Below are positions 1 through 7,859 of a DNA stretch of 64,000 bases, piece after piece (position 1 is the first letter of the stretch; the number at the start of each line of letters is the position of its first letter). Below the pieces are notes generated by a model, which saw nothing but the letters and a program-made list of their open reading frames with translations, had not been told where the DNA came from and did no database searches. The position numbers were made by a program, and so were the translations under genes. Source of the DNA: Tectiglobus sp965247245 (GTDB lineage Bacteria > Pseudomonadota > Alphaproteobacteria > Rhizobiales > Hyphomicrobiaceae); NCBI GenBank assembly GCA_965247245.1, contig CBDFGV010000002.1, forward strand, positions 372,001 through 436,000, given 5' to 3'.

Positions 1-441
1 GGCACGACAGCTGAAGAGTTGATCGAACTGTGCGGCGGCATGTTGGATGGCCATCACTTCAAGGGTTATCTCCCAGGCGGCGCGTCAGGCGGTATCCTGC
101 CGGCACATATGGCGGATATTCCGCTGGACTTCGGGCAGTTGGAGAAACATGGCTGCATTGTGGGCTCGCACGCGGTTGTCATCCTCTCGCATCAGGACGA
201 CATGAAAGCGGTCGCACTCAATCTCATGAAATTCTTCGAGGATGAGAGCTGCGGGCAATGCACGCCATGCCGAAACGGGACGGAGAAGGCTGTTAAGCTG
301 ATGTCGAGCGACAAGTGGGATGGTGATCTTCTGGAAGAGCTGGCCCAGGTGATGGCTGACGCCTCAATCTGCGGTCTTGGTCAGGCGGCACCCAATCCGT
401 TGCGATCGGTACTCAAGTACTTCCCGGAGGACCTGCGATGA
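1..441 (+). CDS. Formate dehydrogenase beta subunit (NuoF-like), 3' part
   Basis: The reading frame is open from base 1, so the 5' part lies outside the window; about 147 C-terminal residues are present. They match the end of the NuoF/FdsB family, the FMN and 4Fe-4S subunit that passes electrons from formate oxidation to NAD+. Visible are the cluster motif SCGQCTPCRNG (three Cys) and the fourth ligand in SICGLGQ, followed by the usual PNPLRSVLKYF ending. It lies on the same strand as a molybdenum formate dehydrogenase alpha subunit 850 bp downstream, which favours formate dehydrogenase over complex I. The stop codon overlaps the next start (ATGA). Confidence 0.9.
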   Translation, partial: GTTAEELIELCGGMLDGHHFKGYLPGGASGGILPAHMADIPLDFGQLEKHGCIVGSHAVVILSHQDDMKAVALNLMKFFEDESCGQCTPCRNGTEKAVKLMSSDKWDGDLLEELAQVMADASICGLGQAAPNPLRSVLKYFPEDLR

Positions 442-722
442 CGACGACGGCTGTCCCAACCGTCCAGGAAGATAATGATCGAGTCCGGGTTACCGAATGG
501 CGGTTTGCGGCAGGCGCCGAGACCGGCTTCCATATCCACGAAATGGATTATGTTGTTGTTCCCTCGGGCGATGGACGATTAAAGCTCATCTCACCTGAAG
601 GTGAAGAAAGCTATGCTGACTTAAAACACGGACAGTCGTACTTTCGAAAAGCCGGTGTCCACCACAACGTCATTAATGCCAACGACTACGAATTTGCATT
701 TGTTGAGATTGAGCTGAAATGA
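438..722 (+). CDS. Small cupin-domain protein
   Basis: A 94-residue single-domain cupin. HIHEMDYVVVPSGDGRLKL resembles cupin motif 1, and a later GQSYFRKAGVHHNVIN segment resembles motif 2 with possible metal-binding His residues. The start overlaps the formate dehydrogenase beta stop by four bases and is preceded by GGAGG, so it is translated with that operon. The substrate is unknown. A cupin between the beta and alpha subunit genes is unusual; a role in handling a metabolite or in cofactor assembly is only inference. Confidence 0.8.
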   Translation: MTTTAVPTVQEDNDRVRVTEWRFAAGAETGFHIHEMDYVVVPSGDGRLKLISPEGEESYADLKHGQSYFRKAGVHHNVINANDYEFAFVEIELK

Positions 723-1264
723 TCGAGAAGCTAGTCCTAACTACATCAGCGCTGCTTCTTGTGAGCGGCTCGGCGATGGCCGAGAGCAAAGCGAACCAGC
801 CTTACGCCGGTCAGGAAAAGCGCTCGGTCTCATCACTTTCGGCGGCAGACCTGAACGCCCTGAAGAAGGGGCAGGGATGGGGCCTGGCCAAGCCAGCAGA
901 ACTGAATGGCTACCCTGGTCCGATCCACGTTCTGGAGCTCGCAGATCGCTTGGGACTGAGCAAGGCACAGATCTCGCAGGTACGCACGATCTATAAAGAG
1001 ATGAATGCCAATGCCCGACGCATAGGCAAGGCGCTCGTCCAAAGCGAAGTGGAACTCGACGCACTTTTTAAGTCGGGATCGGCGACGCCGGATGCGCTGA
1101 AACGTGTTCTGGAAAAGTCTTCCCAGCTTCGGGCTGACCTGCGTGCGGCACACCTCAATGCCCATATCAAGACAGTGCCGCTGCTGACACAACACCAACG
1201 GCATCTCTACACGCAACTGCGTGGATACTCCAACAAAGGCTCGCACAGCGGGCATGCTCACTGA
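719..1264 (+). CDS. Spy/CpxP-like periplasmic protein (LTxxQ type)
   Basis: A 181-residue protein with an N-terminal signal peptide (hydrophobic TTSALLLVSGSAMAES, cleavage near residue 21). The helical body contains LADRLGLSKAQISQVRTIY and later LLTQHQRHLY, which resemble the two LTxxQ-type motifs of Spy/CpxP/ZraP proteins. That family acts in the periplasm as chaperones or metal sensors. The C-terminus is His-rich (SHSGHAH), suggesting metal binding. The start overlaps the cupin stop by four bases (ATGA). Formate dehydrogenase of this type is cytoplasmic, so a periplasmic protein in the same transcript is odd. Confidence 0.75.
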   Translation: MIEKLVLTTSALLLVSGSAMAESKANQPYAGQEKRSVSSLSAADLNALKKGQGWGLAKPAELNGYPGPIHVLELADRLGLSKAQISQVRTIYKEMNANARRIGKALVQSEVELDALFKSGSATPDALKRVLEKSSQLRADLRAAHLNAHIKTVPLLTQHQRHLYTQLRGYSNKGSHSGHAH

Positions 1265-1291
1265 ACGGCTTTCGACAAGGGTTGATCGATC

Positions 1292-4072
1292 ATGACCAAG
1301 ATCACATTTGAGCTCGACGGACAGCAGGTCGAGGCCGAAGACGGGGAGACCATATGGCAGGTCGCCCAGCGCCACGATACCAAGATTCCGCATCTGTGCT
1401 GGCAACCTGAGAAGGGCTATCGCGCAGATGGCAATTGTCGAGCCTGCATGGTCGAAGTGGAAGGCGAGCGGACTCTGGCTGCCTCGTGCGTTCGCCAACC
1501 GACCGAAGGTATGAAGGTCAAGACGTCAACCGAGCGGGCGAAGAAGTCCCGCGAGATGGTTTTCGAGCTGCTACTCTCAGATCAACCACAACGCGAACAG
1601 GCACCAGATCCTCGATCGAAGTTCTGGAACTGGGTTGATGACATGGGTATCGCGGCGAGCAGTCGCCTGCCGGGTCGCGCTGCTGTTGAGACAGATCGCA
1701 CCCACTCTGCCATTGCCGTCAACCTCGACGCCTGCATTCACTGCAACCTGTGCGTCCGGGCCTGCCGCGAAGTTCAGGTCAATGACGTGATCGGCATGGC
1801 ATACCGCGGGCACGGCTCAAAGATCGTGTTTGATTTCGACCAGGGCATGGGAGACAGCACCTGTGTTGCTTGTGGCGAGTGTGTGCAGGCCTGTCCGACC
1901 GGCGCGTTGATGGAATCGAGCCTAGTGAGCGAGCAGAACGTTCGCACCGAGTTCGAGGAAAAGTCAGTTGATACGCTTTGCCCTTACTGCGGCGTTGGCT
2001 GTCAGACCAAGGTCCATGTCAAAGATAACCGCATTCTCTATATCGACGGTAAGGATGGCCCAGCCAATACGAACCGCCTGTGCGTGAAAGGCCGGTTTGG
2101 GTTTGATTACATCCACCATCCGGATCGCCTGACTGTGCCGCTGATCCGCCGCGACGATGCCCCAGCGAAAGCGGGTGGCATGAAAATCACACGCGACGAA
2201 GTCTCAAAGTACTTCCGCGAAGCCACCTGGGAGGAAGCGCTTGAAAAGGCAGCGTCCGGGCTCAAGGATGTTCACGGTCGCGAGGGTGGCAAGGGCATTG
2301 CCGGTTTTGGCTCCGCCAAGTGCTCGAACGAGGAAGCCTACCTCTTTCAGAAGCTGATCCGACAAGGATTTGACACCAACAATGTCGACCATTGTACGCG
2401 GCTGTGCCACGCCTCTTCTGTCGCCGCCTTGATGGAGGGCCTGAATTCTGGCGCGGTAACCGCACCGTTTACGGCGGCCAAAGACTCTGACTGTATTATC
2501 GTGATCGGTGCACGTCCGGCAGAAAATCATCCGGTTGCCGCCACGTTCCTCAAAAATGCTGCCAAGCGTGGTGCGCACCTGATCGTGATGGACCCGCGTG
2601 GTCAAACGCAAGGCATTGCGAAACACGCAAACCAGGTTCTGCAATTCAAGCCGGGCAGTGATGTCGCGCTTCTGAACGGCATGCTGCACACCATCGTCTC
2701 CGAAGGGCTCTACGACGAGCAATATGTGCAGGCCAATACAGAAGGCTTTGCCGATTTGCAGGCGAACATCCAGAACTTCCCGCCTGAGAAGATGGAGGAA
2801 GTTTGCGGCATCCCTGCTGAGACGATCAAATCCGTGGCGCGGACTTATGCCCGCTCCGAAGCCTCCCTCATCTTCTGGGGCATGGGCATCTCGCAGCACG
2901 TGCACGGCACGGACAATGCGCGCTGCCTGATTGCACTTGCTCTGACAACCGGCCAGCTCGGTCGCCCCGGATCAGGACTGCACCCATTGCGCGGTCAGAA
3001 CAACGTACAAGGTGCGTCTGACGCCGGCCTGATCCCAATGGTTTACCCGGACTACAAGTCGGTCGAGAACGTTGAAATCCGTACCGCTTACGAAGAGTTC
3101 TGGGGCAAGACGCTTGATCCGAAGAAAGGTCTCACGGTCGTTGAGATTATGGACGCGATTATCGCCGACGAGATCAAGGCAATGTATATCCTCGGCGAAA
3201 ATCCGGCGATGTCGGATCCGGACCAGAACCATGCGCGGGCTGCGCTCGCTAAACTTGAGCACCTCGTGGTTCAGGACATCTTCCTGACCGAGACCGCCTG
3301 GCATGCGGATGTTATTCTACCGGCGACGGCCCACGCGGAAAAGTGGGGTACTTACACCAACACGAACCGCGAGGTTCAGATGGCGCGGCCTGTGGTTGAT
3401 CCACCAGGTGAAGCACGTCCGGACTGGCTATTGGTGACCGAGATCGCCCAGCGTGTGGGTCTCGGTTGGACCTACCAGCACCCGAGCGATGTGTTCGCTG
3501 AAATGACCGAGGTGATGCCATCGCTCAAGAACATCACCTGGGAGCGGCTCGATCGCGAGAATGCCGTCACGTATCCTTGCGATGCACCTGACAAACCAGG
3601 CAATGAGATCATCTTTGGAGATCGCTTCCCAACCGAAAGTGGGCGCGCGAAGATCGTTCCGGCTGATGTAACACCCCCGGATGAGCTTCCTGATGAGCAA
3701 TATCCAATGGTGTTGACGACCGGTCGATTGCTTGAGCACTGGCACACAGGTTCGATGACCCGGCGAGCTGCGAACCTTGACCTGCTCGAACCAGAAGCTA
3801 TCGCCGGCCTCAACCGTCATGACATGGCACGCATGGGTGTGGATGCCGGCGATTGGGTGAAGGTTGAGACGCGTCGCGGCGAGGTTGTTCTCAAGGCCCG
3901 CCAGGACCGTGATGTTCCGGAGGGCATGGTGTTCATCCCGTTCTGCTTTGCTGAGGCTGCTGCCAACTTGCTGACGAATCCTCAGCTTGACCCAATGGGC
4001 AAGATCCCTGAATTCAAGTTCTGTGCAGCGAAGGTCGAGCCGGTTCGTGAAGTCGCGGAGGCAGCCGAGTAA
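1292..4072 (+). CDS. fdhA: Formate dehydrogenase alpha subunit (molybdopterin, NAD-linked type)
   Basis: A 926-residue catalytic subunit. Residues 1-80 form a 2Fe-2S ferredoxin-like domain (Cys in HLCWQ, GNCRACM, AASC). Residues about 145-205 carry two 4Fe-4S motifs, CIHCNLCVRAC and CVACGECVQAC. The molybdopterin domain begins with LCPYCGVGCQ (a further 4Fe-4S site) and contains CTRLCHASS, the Cys-His pair expected at the active site of Cys-type formate dehydrogenases. The C-terminal dinucleotide-binding domain includes LTTGRLLEHWHTG. It oxidises formate to CO2 and delivers electrons through its FeS chain to the beta subunit. The length agrees with FdsA-type subunits. It converges on the retron reverse transcriptase with a 19-bp gap. 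Confidence 0.95.
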   Translation: MTKITFELDGQQVEAEDGETIWQVAQRHDTKIPHLCWQPEKGYRADGNCRACMVEVEGERTLAASCVRQPTEGMKVKTSTERAKKSREMVFELLLSDQPQREQAPDPRSKFWNWVDDMGIAASSRLPGRAAVETDRTHSAIAVNLDACIHCNLCVRACREVQVNDVIGMAYRGHGSKIVFDFDQGMGDSTCVACGECVQACPTGALMESSLVSEQNVRTEFEEKSVDTLCPYCGVGCQTKVHVKDNRILYIDGKDGPANTNRLCVKGRFGFDYIHHPDRLTVPLIRRDDAPAKAGGMKITRDEVSKYFREATWEEALEKAASGLKDVHGREGGKGIAGFGSAKCSNEEAYLFQKLIRQGFDTNNVDHCTRLCHASSVAALMEGLNSGAVTAPFTAAKDSDCIIVIGARPAENHPVAATFLKNAAKRGAHLIVMDPRGQTQGIAKHANQVLQFKPGSDVALLNGMLHTIVSEGLYDEQYVQANTEGFADLQANIQNFPPEKMEEVCGIPAETIKSVARTYARSEASLIFWGMGISQHVHGTDNARCLIALALTTGQLGRPGSGLHPLRGQNNVQGASDAGLIPMVYPDYKSVENVEIRTAYEEFWGKTLDPKKGLTVVEIMDAIIADEIKAMYILGENPAMSDPDQNHARAALAKLEHLVVQDIFLTETAWHADVILPATAHAEKWGTYTNTNREVQMARPVVDPPGEARPDWLLVTEIAQRVGLGWTYQHPSDVFAEMTEVMPSLKNITWERLDRENAVTYPCDAPDKPGNEIIFGDRFPTESGRAKIVPADVTPPDELPDEQYPMVLTTGRLLEHWHTGSMTRRAANLDLLEPEAIAGLNRHDMARMGVDAGDWVKVETRRGEVVLKARQDRDVPEGMVFIPFCFAEAAANLLTNPQLDPMGKIPEFKFCAAKVEPVREVAEAAE

Positions 4073-4091
4073 GGCTGTCTTGCTGCCCGGT

Positions 4092-5858
4092 CTACTGCTT
4101 GTAGAACCAAAGGAAGTAGATCAAAACAGCGGCTGCGAAATACCCACCGGGTACGTTGAACGACAGGATAATGGCGGCCACCGTTAATGGTACGCGCCAG
4201 GCGCGGACTTTTTGCCACCAACCGGTTGCCGGCTGATTGGCACCAGCCCTCGCGCTCGGTGATGATCCACGCGTCCGGCTACTGCGCGGTACAGCGCCTT
4301 GGGCGGCTCTTTTTCTCAGTGCCTCTTCGCGCGCTTCGACGAGCTCCTTCGGTAGTTCCGGTTCAGCGGGTCGCGCAGGTTCCCACCATTGATCGCGTGG
4401 CGATGCGCCAACCGCGGATACTTCTCTGAAGTACTTCTTCGCAAGCACGCCAGGCTTCTTCGACTTTGCGGGTTGTCCGAATATCGTCTTGGCCTTGGCG
4501 GTCAGCTGGCCGACGCCACCAGCCGTACCATGCACCATCGTTAAGAACTGGGCAAAGCCAAGGGCGCTGTTAGCTGGATTACCGTGCCGCCATGGCTTAG
4601 AGACGCCATCCCGCTCGCTCTGATGAAGGTAAGCGCGGAACTTTCGCCGTTCCTTGCGCGAAACACTAAGTCCGTTATTGACGGTCAGGCCGGTGACCTC
4701 TTGTCGTGCGCCTTTGCGCATGATCCGAGTCTTGTCCTCGTTGATAGTGAGGCCTTCCTCGCGGATGACGTGACGCACAATCTGCATCAGCCGGCGTAGT
4801 TGATCCTTGTCGTCGGCTTCTGTTGAGAAGGTCAAGTCATCGGCATAGCGCGTGTATGTGAAGCCATACTTTTTCGCGGCGCCAGCTAAGCGACGATCGA
4901 GCTTTCGGCACAGAAGGTTGGTGATCGCGGGACTGGTCGGCGCGCCTTGCGGAAGAACGCGTTCGCCGTCGGCGATGTGCCAGACCTCACCATCGAGCTG
5001 CAGCATCGTGCGATCAGCTTCCGTGGCCAGCAAGGCGAACACTGCCGCTTGCGCCTCGGCGTAGCCGAAGGATTTAAACAAGCCTTTCACGCGATTAAAG
5101 CCGATGCTCGGAAAGAAATCCTTGAGATCGAGATTGGTGACGACGGCTTTGTTGGTGTGCTGCCCGGCATTGCTCATGATCGACCGACCCGCACGGAAAC
5201 CATGCGCCGCATCGTGCGGCTCAAGCTTGCCCAGCACATTGTCCAGCAACCAGTACTGCGCGCGCTTCAACCTGGGCATAGGTGCCGACACCGTGCGCAT
5301 GCCACCGGTTTTCTTCGCGATCTGGAAACGCTTGTAGTGCGTCGTGCGCGCTGCCTTGCGATCATAGGCCAGAAACCTTAGTTCGCCGATGGCTATACCC
5401 ATGGCATTGGCAATAGCCTTCATATCGTCGAACACCGGCAGGCCGTTGGCCTCCAACCGCGCAACATCGTTTTCGCGGCCGGACAGTGCCTTCGAACCCG
5501 TATCACCGAGATGGACGATGTCGTCGCGACGACGATCTGCCCACGCTTTCGCCTTGTCATGGCGTTCTTGCGCCCGAAGACGCTTGGTCTCGACACGTCT
5601 CTCGCGGGCGAGACGCATGCGCTCCTTCATGATCTCCTTGATCGCCTGCTCGGGATCAGCGTAGCGGCGCGATTGACGGGCCAGATCGGAGATTTCGCGC
5701 TGTAATTCACCGCGCCGCCGGATCAGATCTTCCGGCATGTTGGGCCGATCGGAACCGGCCGGCCAGAAGCCATAGCGGATCATTTCCTCAAGGATCACTT
5801 CATCCTTCGAGGTTTCGCGAATGCGGTCATAGAGCTGTTGTCGGGTATCGGATGTCAC
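4092..5858 (-). CDS. Retron reverse transcriptase with N-terminal extension and hydrophobic C-terminal tail
   Basis: A 588-residue reverse transcriptase starting at GTG with GGAGG eight bases upstream. Core motifs run in order: LDLKDFFPS (243-251), PQGAPTSP (303-310), RYADDLTFS (catalytic YADD 338-341), and the thumb region. The retron hallmarks NAxxH (NAGQH, 230-234) and VTG (388-390) are present, which separates it from group II intron and DGR enzymes. Typical retron enzymes have about 300-350 residues. Here about 150 charged, probably helical residues precede the palm, and a Ser/Arg/Pro-rich linker leads to a C-terminal hydrophobic stretch (PLTVAAIILSF ... AAAVLIYFLWFY) that looks membrane-inserting. 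It is the last gene of the retron, preceded by the msr-msd RNA. It should reverse-transcribe that RNA into branched msDNA. Confidence 0.96.
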   Translation of the reverse strand: MTSDTRQQLYDRIRETSKDEVILEEMIRYGFWPAGSDRPNMPEDLIRRRGELQREISDLARQSRRYADPEQAIKEIMKERMRLARERRVETKRLRAQERHDKAKAWADRRRDDIVHLGDTGSKALSGRENDVARLEANGLPVFDDMKAIANAMGIAIGELRFLAYDRKAARTTHYKRFQIAKKTGGMRTVSAPMPRLKRAQYWLLDNVLGKLEPHDAAHGFRAGRSIMSNAGQHTNKAVVTNLDLKDFFPSIGFNRVKGLFKSFGYAEAQAAVFALLATEADRTMLQLDGEVWHIADGERVLPQGAPTSPAITNLLCRKLDRRLAGAAKKYGFTYTRYADDLTFSTEADDKDQLRRLMQIVRHVIREEGLTINEDKTRIMRKGARQEVTGLTVNNGLSVSRKERRKFRAYLHQSERDGVSKPWRHGNPANSALGFAQFLTMVHGTAGGVGQLTAKAKTIFGQPAKSKKPGVLAKKYFREVSAVGASPRDQWWEPARPAEPELPKELVEAREEALRKRAAQGAVPRSSRTRGSSPSARAGANQPATGWWQKVRAWRVPLTVAAIILSFNVPGGYFAAAVLIYFLWFYKQ

Positions 5859-5903
5859 TGCGCGCCTCCGGTTGCCCCAGTCGCTATGGCGGCGGCAGTG
5901 TTA

Positions 5904-5920
5904 TGGAGTTGCGAGGGATG
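5904..5920 (-). repeat. Retron repeat a2
   Basis: Minus-strand sequence CATCCCTCGCAACTCCA, the partner of a1 at 6111-6126. It marks the 3' end of the folded msr-msd RNA and lies 45 bases before the reverse transcriptase start. Confidence 0.9.
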
Positions 5921-5961
5921 GACTTTCGAACAATCCATAGAGCTGGGGCGCTCAACTCGAA

Positions 5962-6035
5962 GCCGATACGGCCTGGTGTACGCCTTTGAATTCACGGAAT
6001 TCAAACCGCAAAGCGTACACCAGGCCAGTATCGGC
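5962..6035 (-). repeat. msd hairpin (long inverted repeat)
   Basis: A 74-nt inverted repeat. Outer arms GCCGATAC/GTATCGGC are followed, after one bulged base, by GGCCTGGTGTACGC/GCGTACACCAGGCC. After an asymmetric internal loop (TTTGCGG against G) there is an inner stem TTTGAATTC/GAATTCAAA closed by CGT. In total this is about 31 perfect base pairs, typical of the reverse-transcribed msd region. The inner stem contains two EcoRI-type GAATTC words. Confidence 0.92.
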
Positions 6036-6110
6036 CCAGTCAAGAGCGGACCAGCGGTGCATGTGTGGTCAATGGACAAGGACGGCGAAACACCGCCCGG
6101 GTTGCAAAGC

Positions 6111-6126
6111 CACCCCTCGCACTCCA
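6111..6126 (-). repeat. Retron repeat a1
   Basis: Minus-strand sequence TGGAGTGCGAGGGGTG. It pairs with a2 at 5904-5920 along its whole length with one bulged base and one G-U pair, forming the closing stem of the folded retron RNA. Confidence 0.9.
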
Positions 6127-6192
6127 GTTCCGTATTGGTAATCCGTGCCGCGCGCACTGGCAAGGCGCAGGAGACGGGTCCATGTGCAAATG

Positions 6193-7857
6193 TCATGCGC
6201 CACCTCCCCAAGGACCTTTGAGGACGTTGCTGATCGAGCCGCTCGCGGCCTGGCGGCGCAGCGCCAGAATGTGTTCGCAAGGGCCTTTTCGCAGGCGGTT
6301 GGAATTGTAGAAATAGCACTGGCAAGTCGCGTCTATCAGGCGATCATCATCGTCGACGACGACCTCGACGTTGTACTGCCGGCCATCGTCGGTCACGATC
6401 CCGGTCGCCCCATGTTGCGATGTACTTTGGACCTTGACCAGGTTCTTGTTGATGAGCTGATCGGCGGCACGTTCCTGATCACTTTGGAAACGCAGCTGCT
6501 CCATCGGCAGTGGCTCACGGGTCAGTTCGCGGAAGCGCCAGAGTTTCTTGTCGAGATCATACATTACACGACCGTGCTGCGAGAGCATTGTCAGGGCAGA
6601 GGCTGCATCCCCGCGATCCACTTCGGCTGCGGCCGCGATCTCGGTGACATCACCAAGCCAACGATGCTGAAGCGCGCCAAACACCTTCTCGCGGACGTCA
6701 GATGATGTCCGGCGGCGTGGCGCAAGCAAGTCGAACTGGCCGGCGCGTGACCAATCATTGGCGGTCCAGCCTGAGAGACCCAGCGTAAACTTCATTGGTC
6801 CGAGGTCGGCGATTACGAAGCATGGGAGCCCAGTGCCCAGAAGATAGAAATCGAATGATTTTGCCAACGGAATGAGTCGTTCGAGTATCAGCAGGCGACG
6901 GCGCCCCCAAAGGCGGATCTCGGTTTCCTCATCACCGAAGTACTCTGCGCGCGGACAGCGCAATGTTTCGTTCCAAGGTTCAAACAGCATCTCGACCGGC
7001 TCGCCCGGCTTCAGGCGAATGCGGATCGATCGCGGTGAGTGACGCTCCTTTTTGCGGCGCAAATGGAAGCAAAGATTGTGAACGTCCATTGGATGGAGGC
7101 GCACCCGCTTGGCCGGCAATGTCATTGCCGAGCTGACCTGGAGAAACCCGCGCACCCAGGTATCCGGCAAGTCGATCTTCTGCTCGTAGACTTCCTGGCC
7201 TGCTTCTGTCGACGCGGTAAAGCCGGCTGCTTCGACCCTGAGCTCGGTTTTCCGGTAGCTACGGATTTGTTGAAAGGCGTTGTAGAGCTCCCAGGAGTAA
7301 TCGACGTTTGTCACGCCGTTGGAGAACTCGTTCACTTCATCGAACATTTCCAGGTCACAGCTGAGACGGCCATAGGTCGACTCATCGGTGGAGAAGCACT
7401 CAAACGAAACTTCATCGGGATGCACGGCGATAACCGGGTCGAGCACAATCCAAGCGTCGAAGTTTCGGGTATAGATCCAATCAAAGTAACGCTGCTGAGC
7501 CTTATAGAATGGCCCCATAACTTCGCCTTGCCGACGATAGAGATCGTTAAGTTCCTGCCGCACTCCTTCAAGTTTCTCATTTGCGGCTTTGCCCGCGGCA
7601 GCAGCTTCAGCGAGCATCTGCTCCTTCTGGGTCTCGAGCCATGCGAAGTACTCCGTCCGGTCCTTCGGCTTGAAGCGCATGTCGGAGACAACGACATGAT
7701 GCAACGTTGAAATCGCTTCACGAAAATTGACGTGGTTTGAAATGCTTCCGACGAAGTAAGCCGGGTCGCGCAGCAGATCCGGTGAAAAGCTGACCTGCGA
7801 GCCATCGCCATCGTTGTTGACGCCACTTTGCCCGCCGTAACGATAAGTTACCTCCAT
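6193..7857 (-). CDS. Winged-helix / SWIM zinc-finger protein of the retron
   Basis: A 554-residue protein. At the C-terminus, CQC (512-514) and CEH (527-529) form the CxCx(n)CxH signature of a SWIM zinc finger, a nucleic-acid or protein binding fold. Just before it, a region of about 70 residues (SSDVREKVFGAL to LWRFREL, roughly 385-455) looks like a winged helix. The N-terminal part contains a charged helical stretch (residues 80-115) and no recognised enzyme motif. It starts two bases after the stop of the repeat protein gene, so the two are translationally linked. I recall this pair as WHSWIM and ARM of retron type XIII. It is probably an effector or part of an effector/antitoxin complex; its activity is unknown. 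Confidence 0.85.
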   Translation of the reverse strand: MEVTYRYGGQSGVNNDGDGSQVSFSPDLLRDPAYFVGSISNHVNFREAISTLHHVVVSDMRFKPKDRTEYFAWLETQKEQMLAEAAAAGKAANEKLEGVRQELNDLYRRQGEVMGPFYKAQQRYFDWIYTRNFDAWIVLDPVIAVHPDEVSFECFSTDESTYGRLSCDLEMFDEVNEFSNGVTNVDYSWELYNAFQQIRSYRKTELRVEAAGFTASTEAGQEVYEQKIDLPDTWVRGFLQVSSAMTLPAKRVRLHPMDVHNLCFHLRRKKERHSPRSIRIRLKPGEPVEMLFEPWNETLRCPRAEYFGDEETEIRLWGRRRLLILERLIPLAKSFDFYLLGTGLPCFVIADLGPMKFTLGLSGWTANDWSRAGQFDLLAPRRRTSSDVREKVFGALQHRWLGDVTEIAAAAEVDRGDAASALTMLSQHGRVMYDLDKKLWRFRELTREPLPMEQLRFQSDQERAADQLINKNLVKVQSTSQHGATGIVTDDGRQYNVEVVVDDDDRLIDATCQCYFYNSNRLRKGPCEHILALRRQAASGSISNVLKGPWGGGA

Positions 7858-7859
7858 GA

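Larger units (their letters stand above)
5904..6126 (-). ncRNA. Retron msr-msd RNA (template and primer of msDNA)
   Basis: The 335-bp gap between the SWIM gene and the reverse transcriptase has the layout of a retron RNA, read on the minus strand. Repeat a1 (6126-6111) is followed by an msr part with a stem-loop GGGCGGTG/TTT/CGCCGTCC (about 6096-6078) and a second weak stem GACCA/TGGTC (about 6070-6049). A long msd hairpin (6035-5962) follows, then repeat a2 (5920-5904), which pairs with a1. A G just after the a1 stem (TGGCTTTGC) is the best candidate for the branching 2'-OH guanosine. The reverse transcriptase starts 45 nt after a2. Boundaries are inferred from base pairing, not from data. 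Confidence 0.9.

Noticed and set aside
4092..5858. Reverse transcriptase as group II intron maturase or diversity-generating retroelement
   Set aside because: No intron RNA domain, maturase or HNH part, and no template/variable repeat pair is seen; NAxxH, VTG and an msr-msd RNA directly upstream identify a retron.
5855..6325. A 156-codon minus-strand frame and plus-strand frames across the retron RNA
   Set aside because: They run through the a1/a2 repeats and the msd hairpin, have no recognised domain, and the RNA structure explains the region better.
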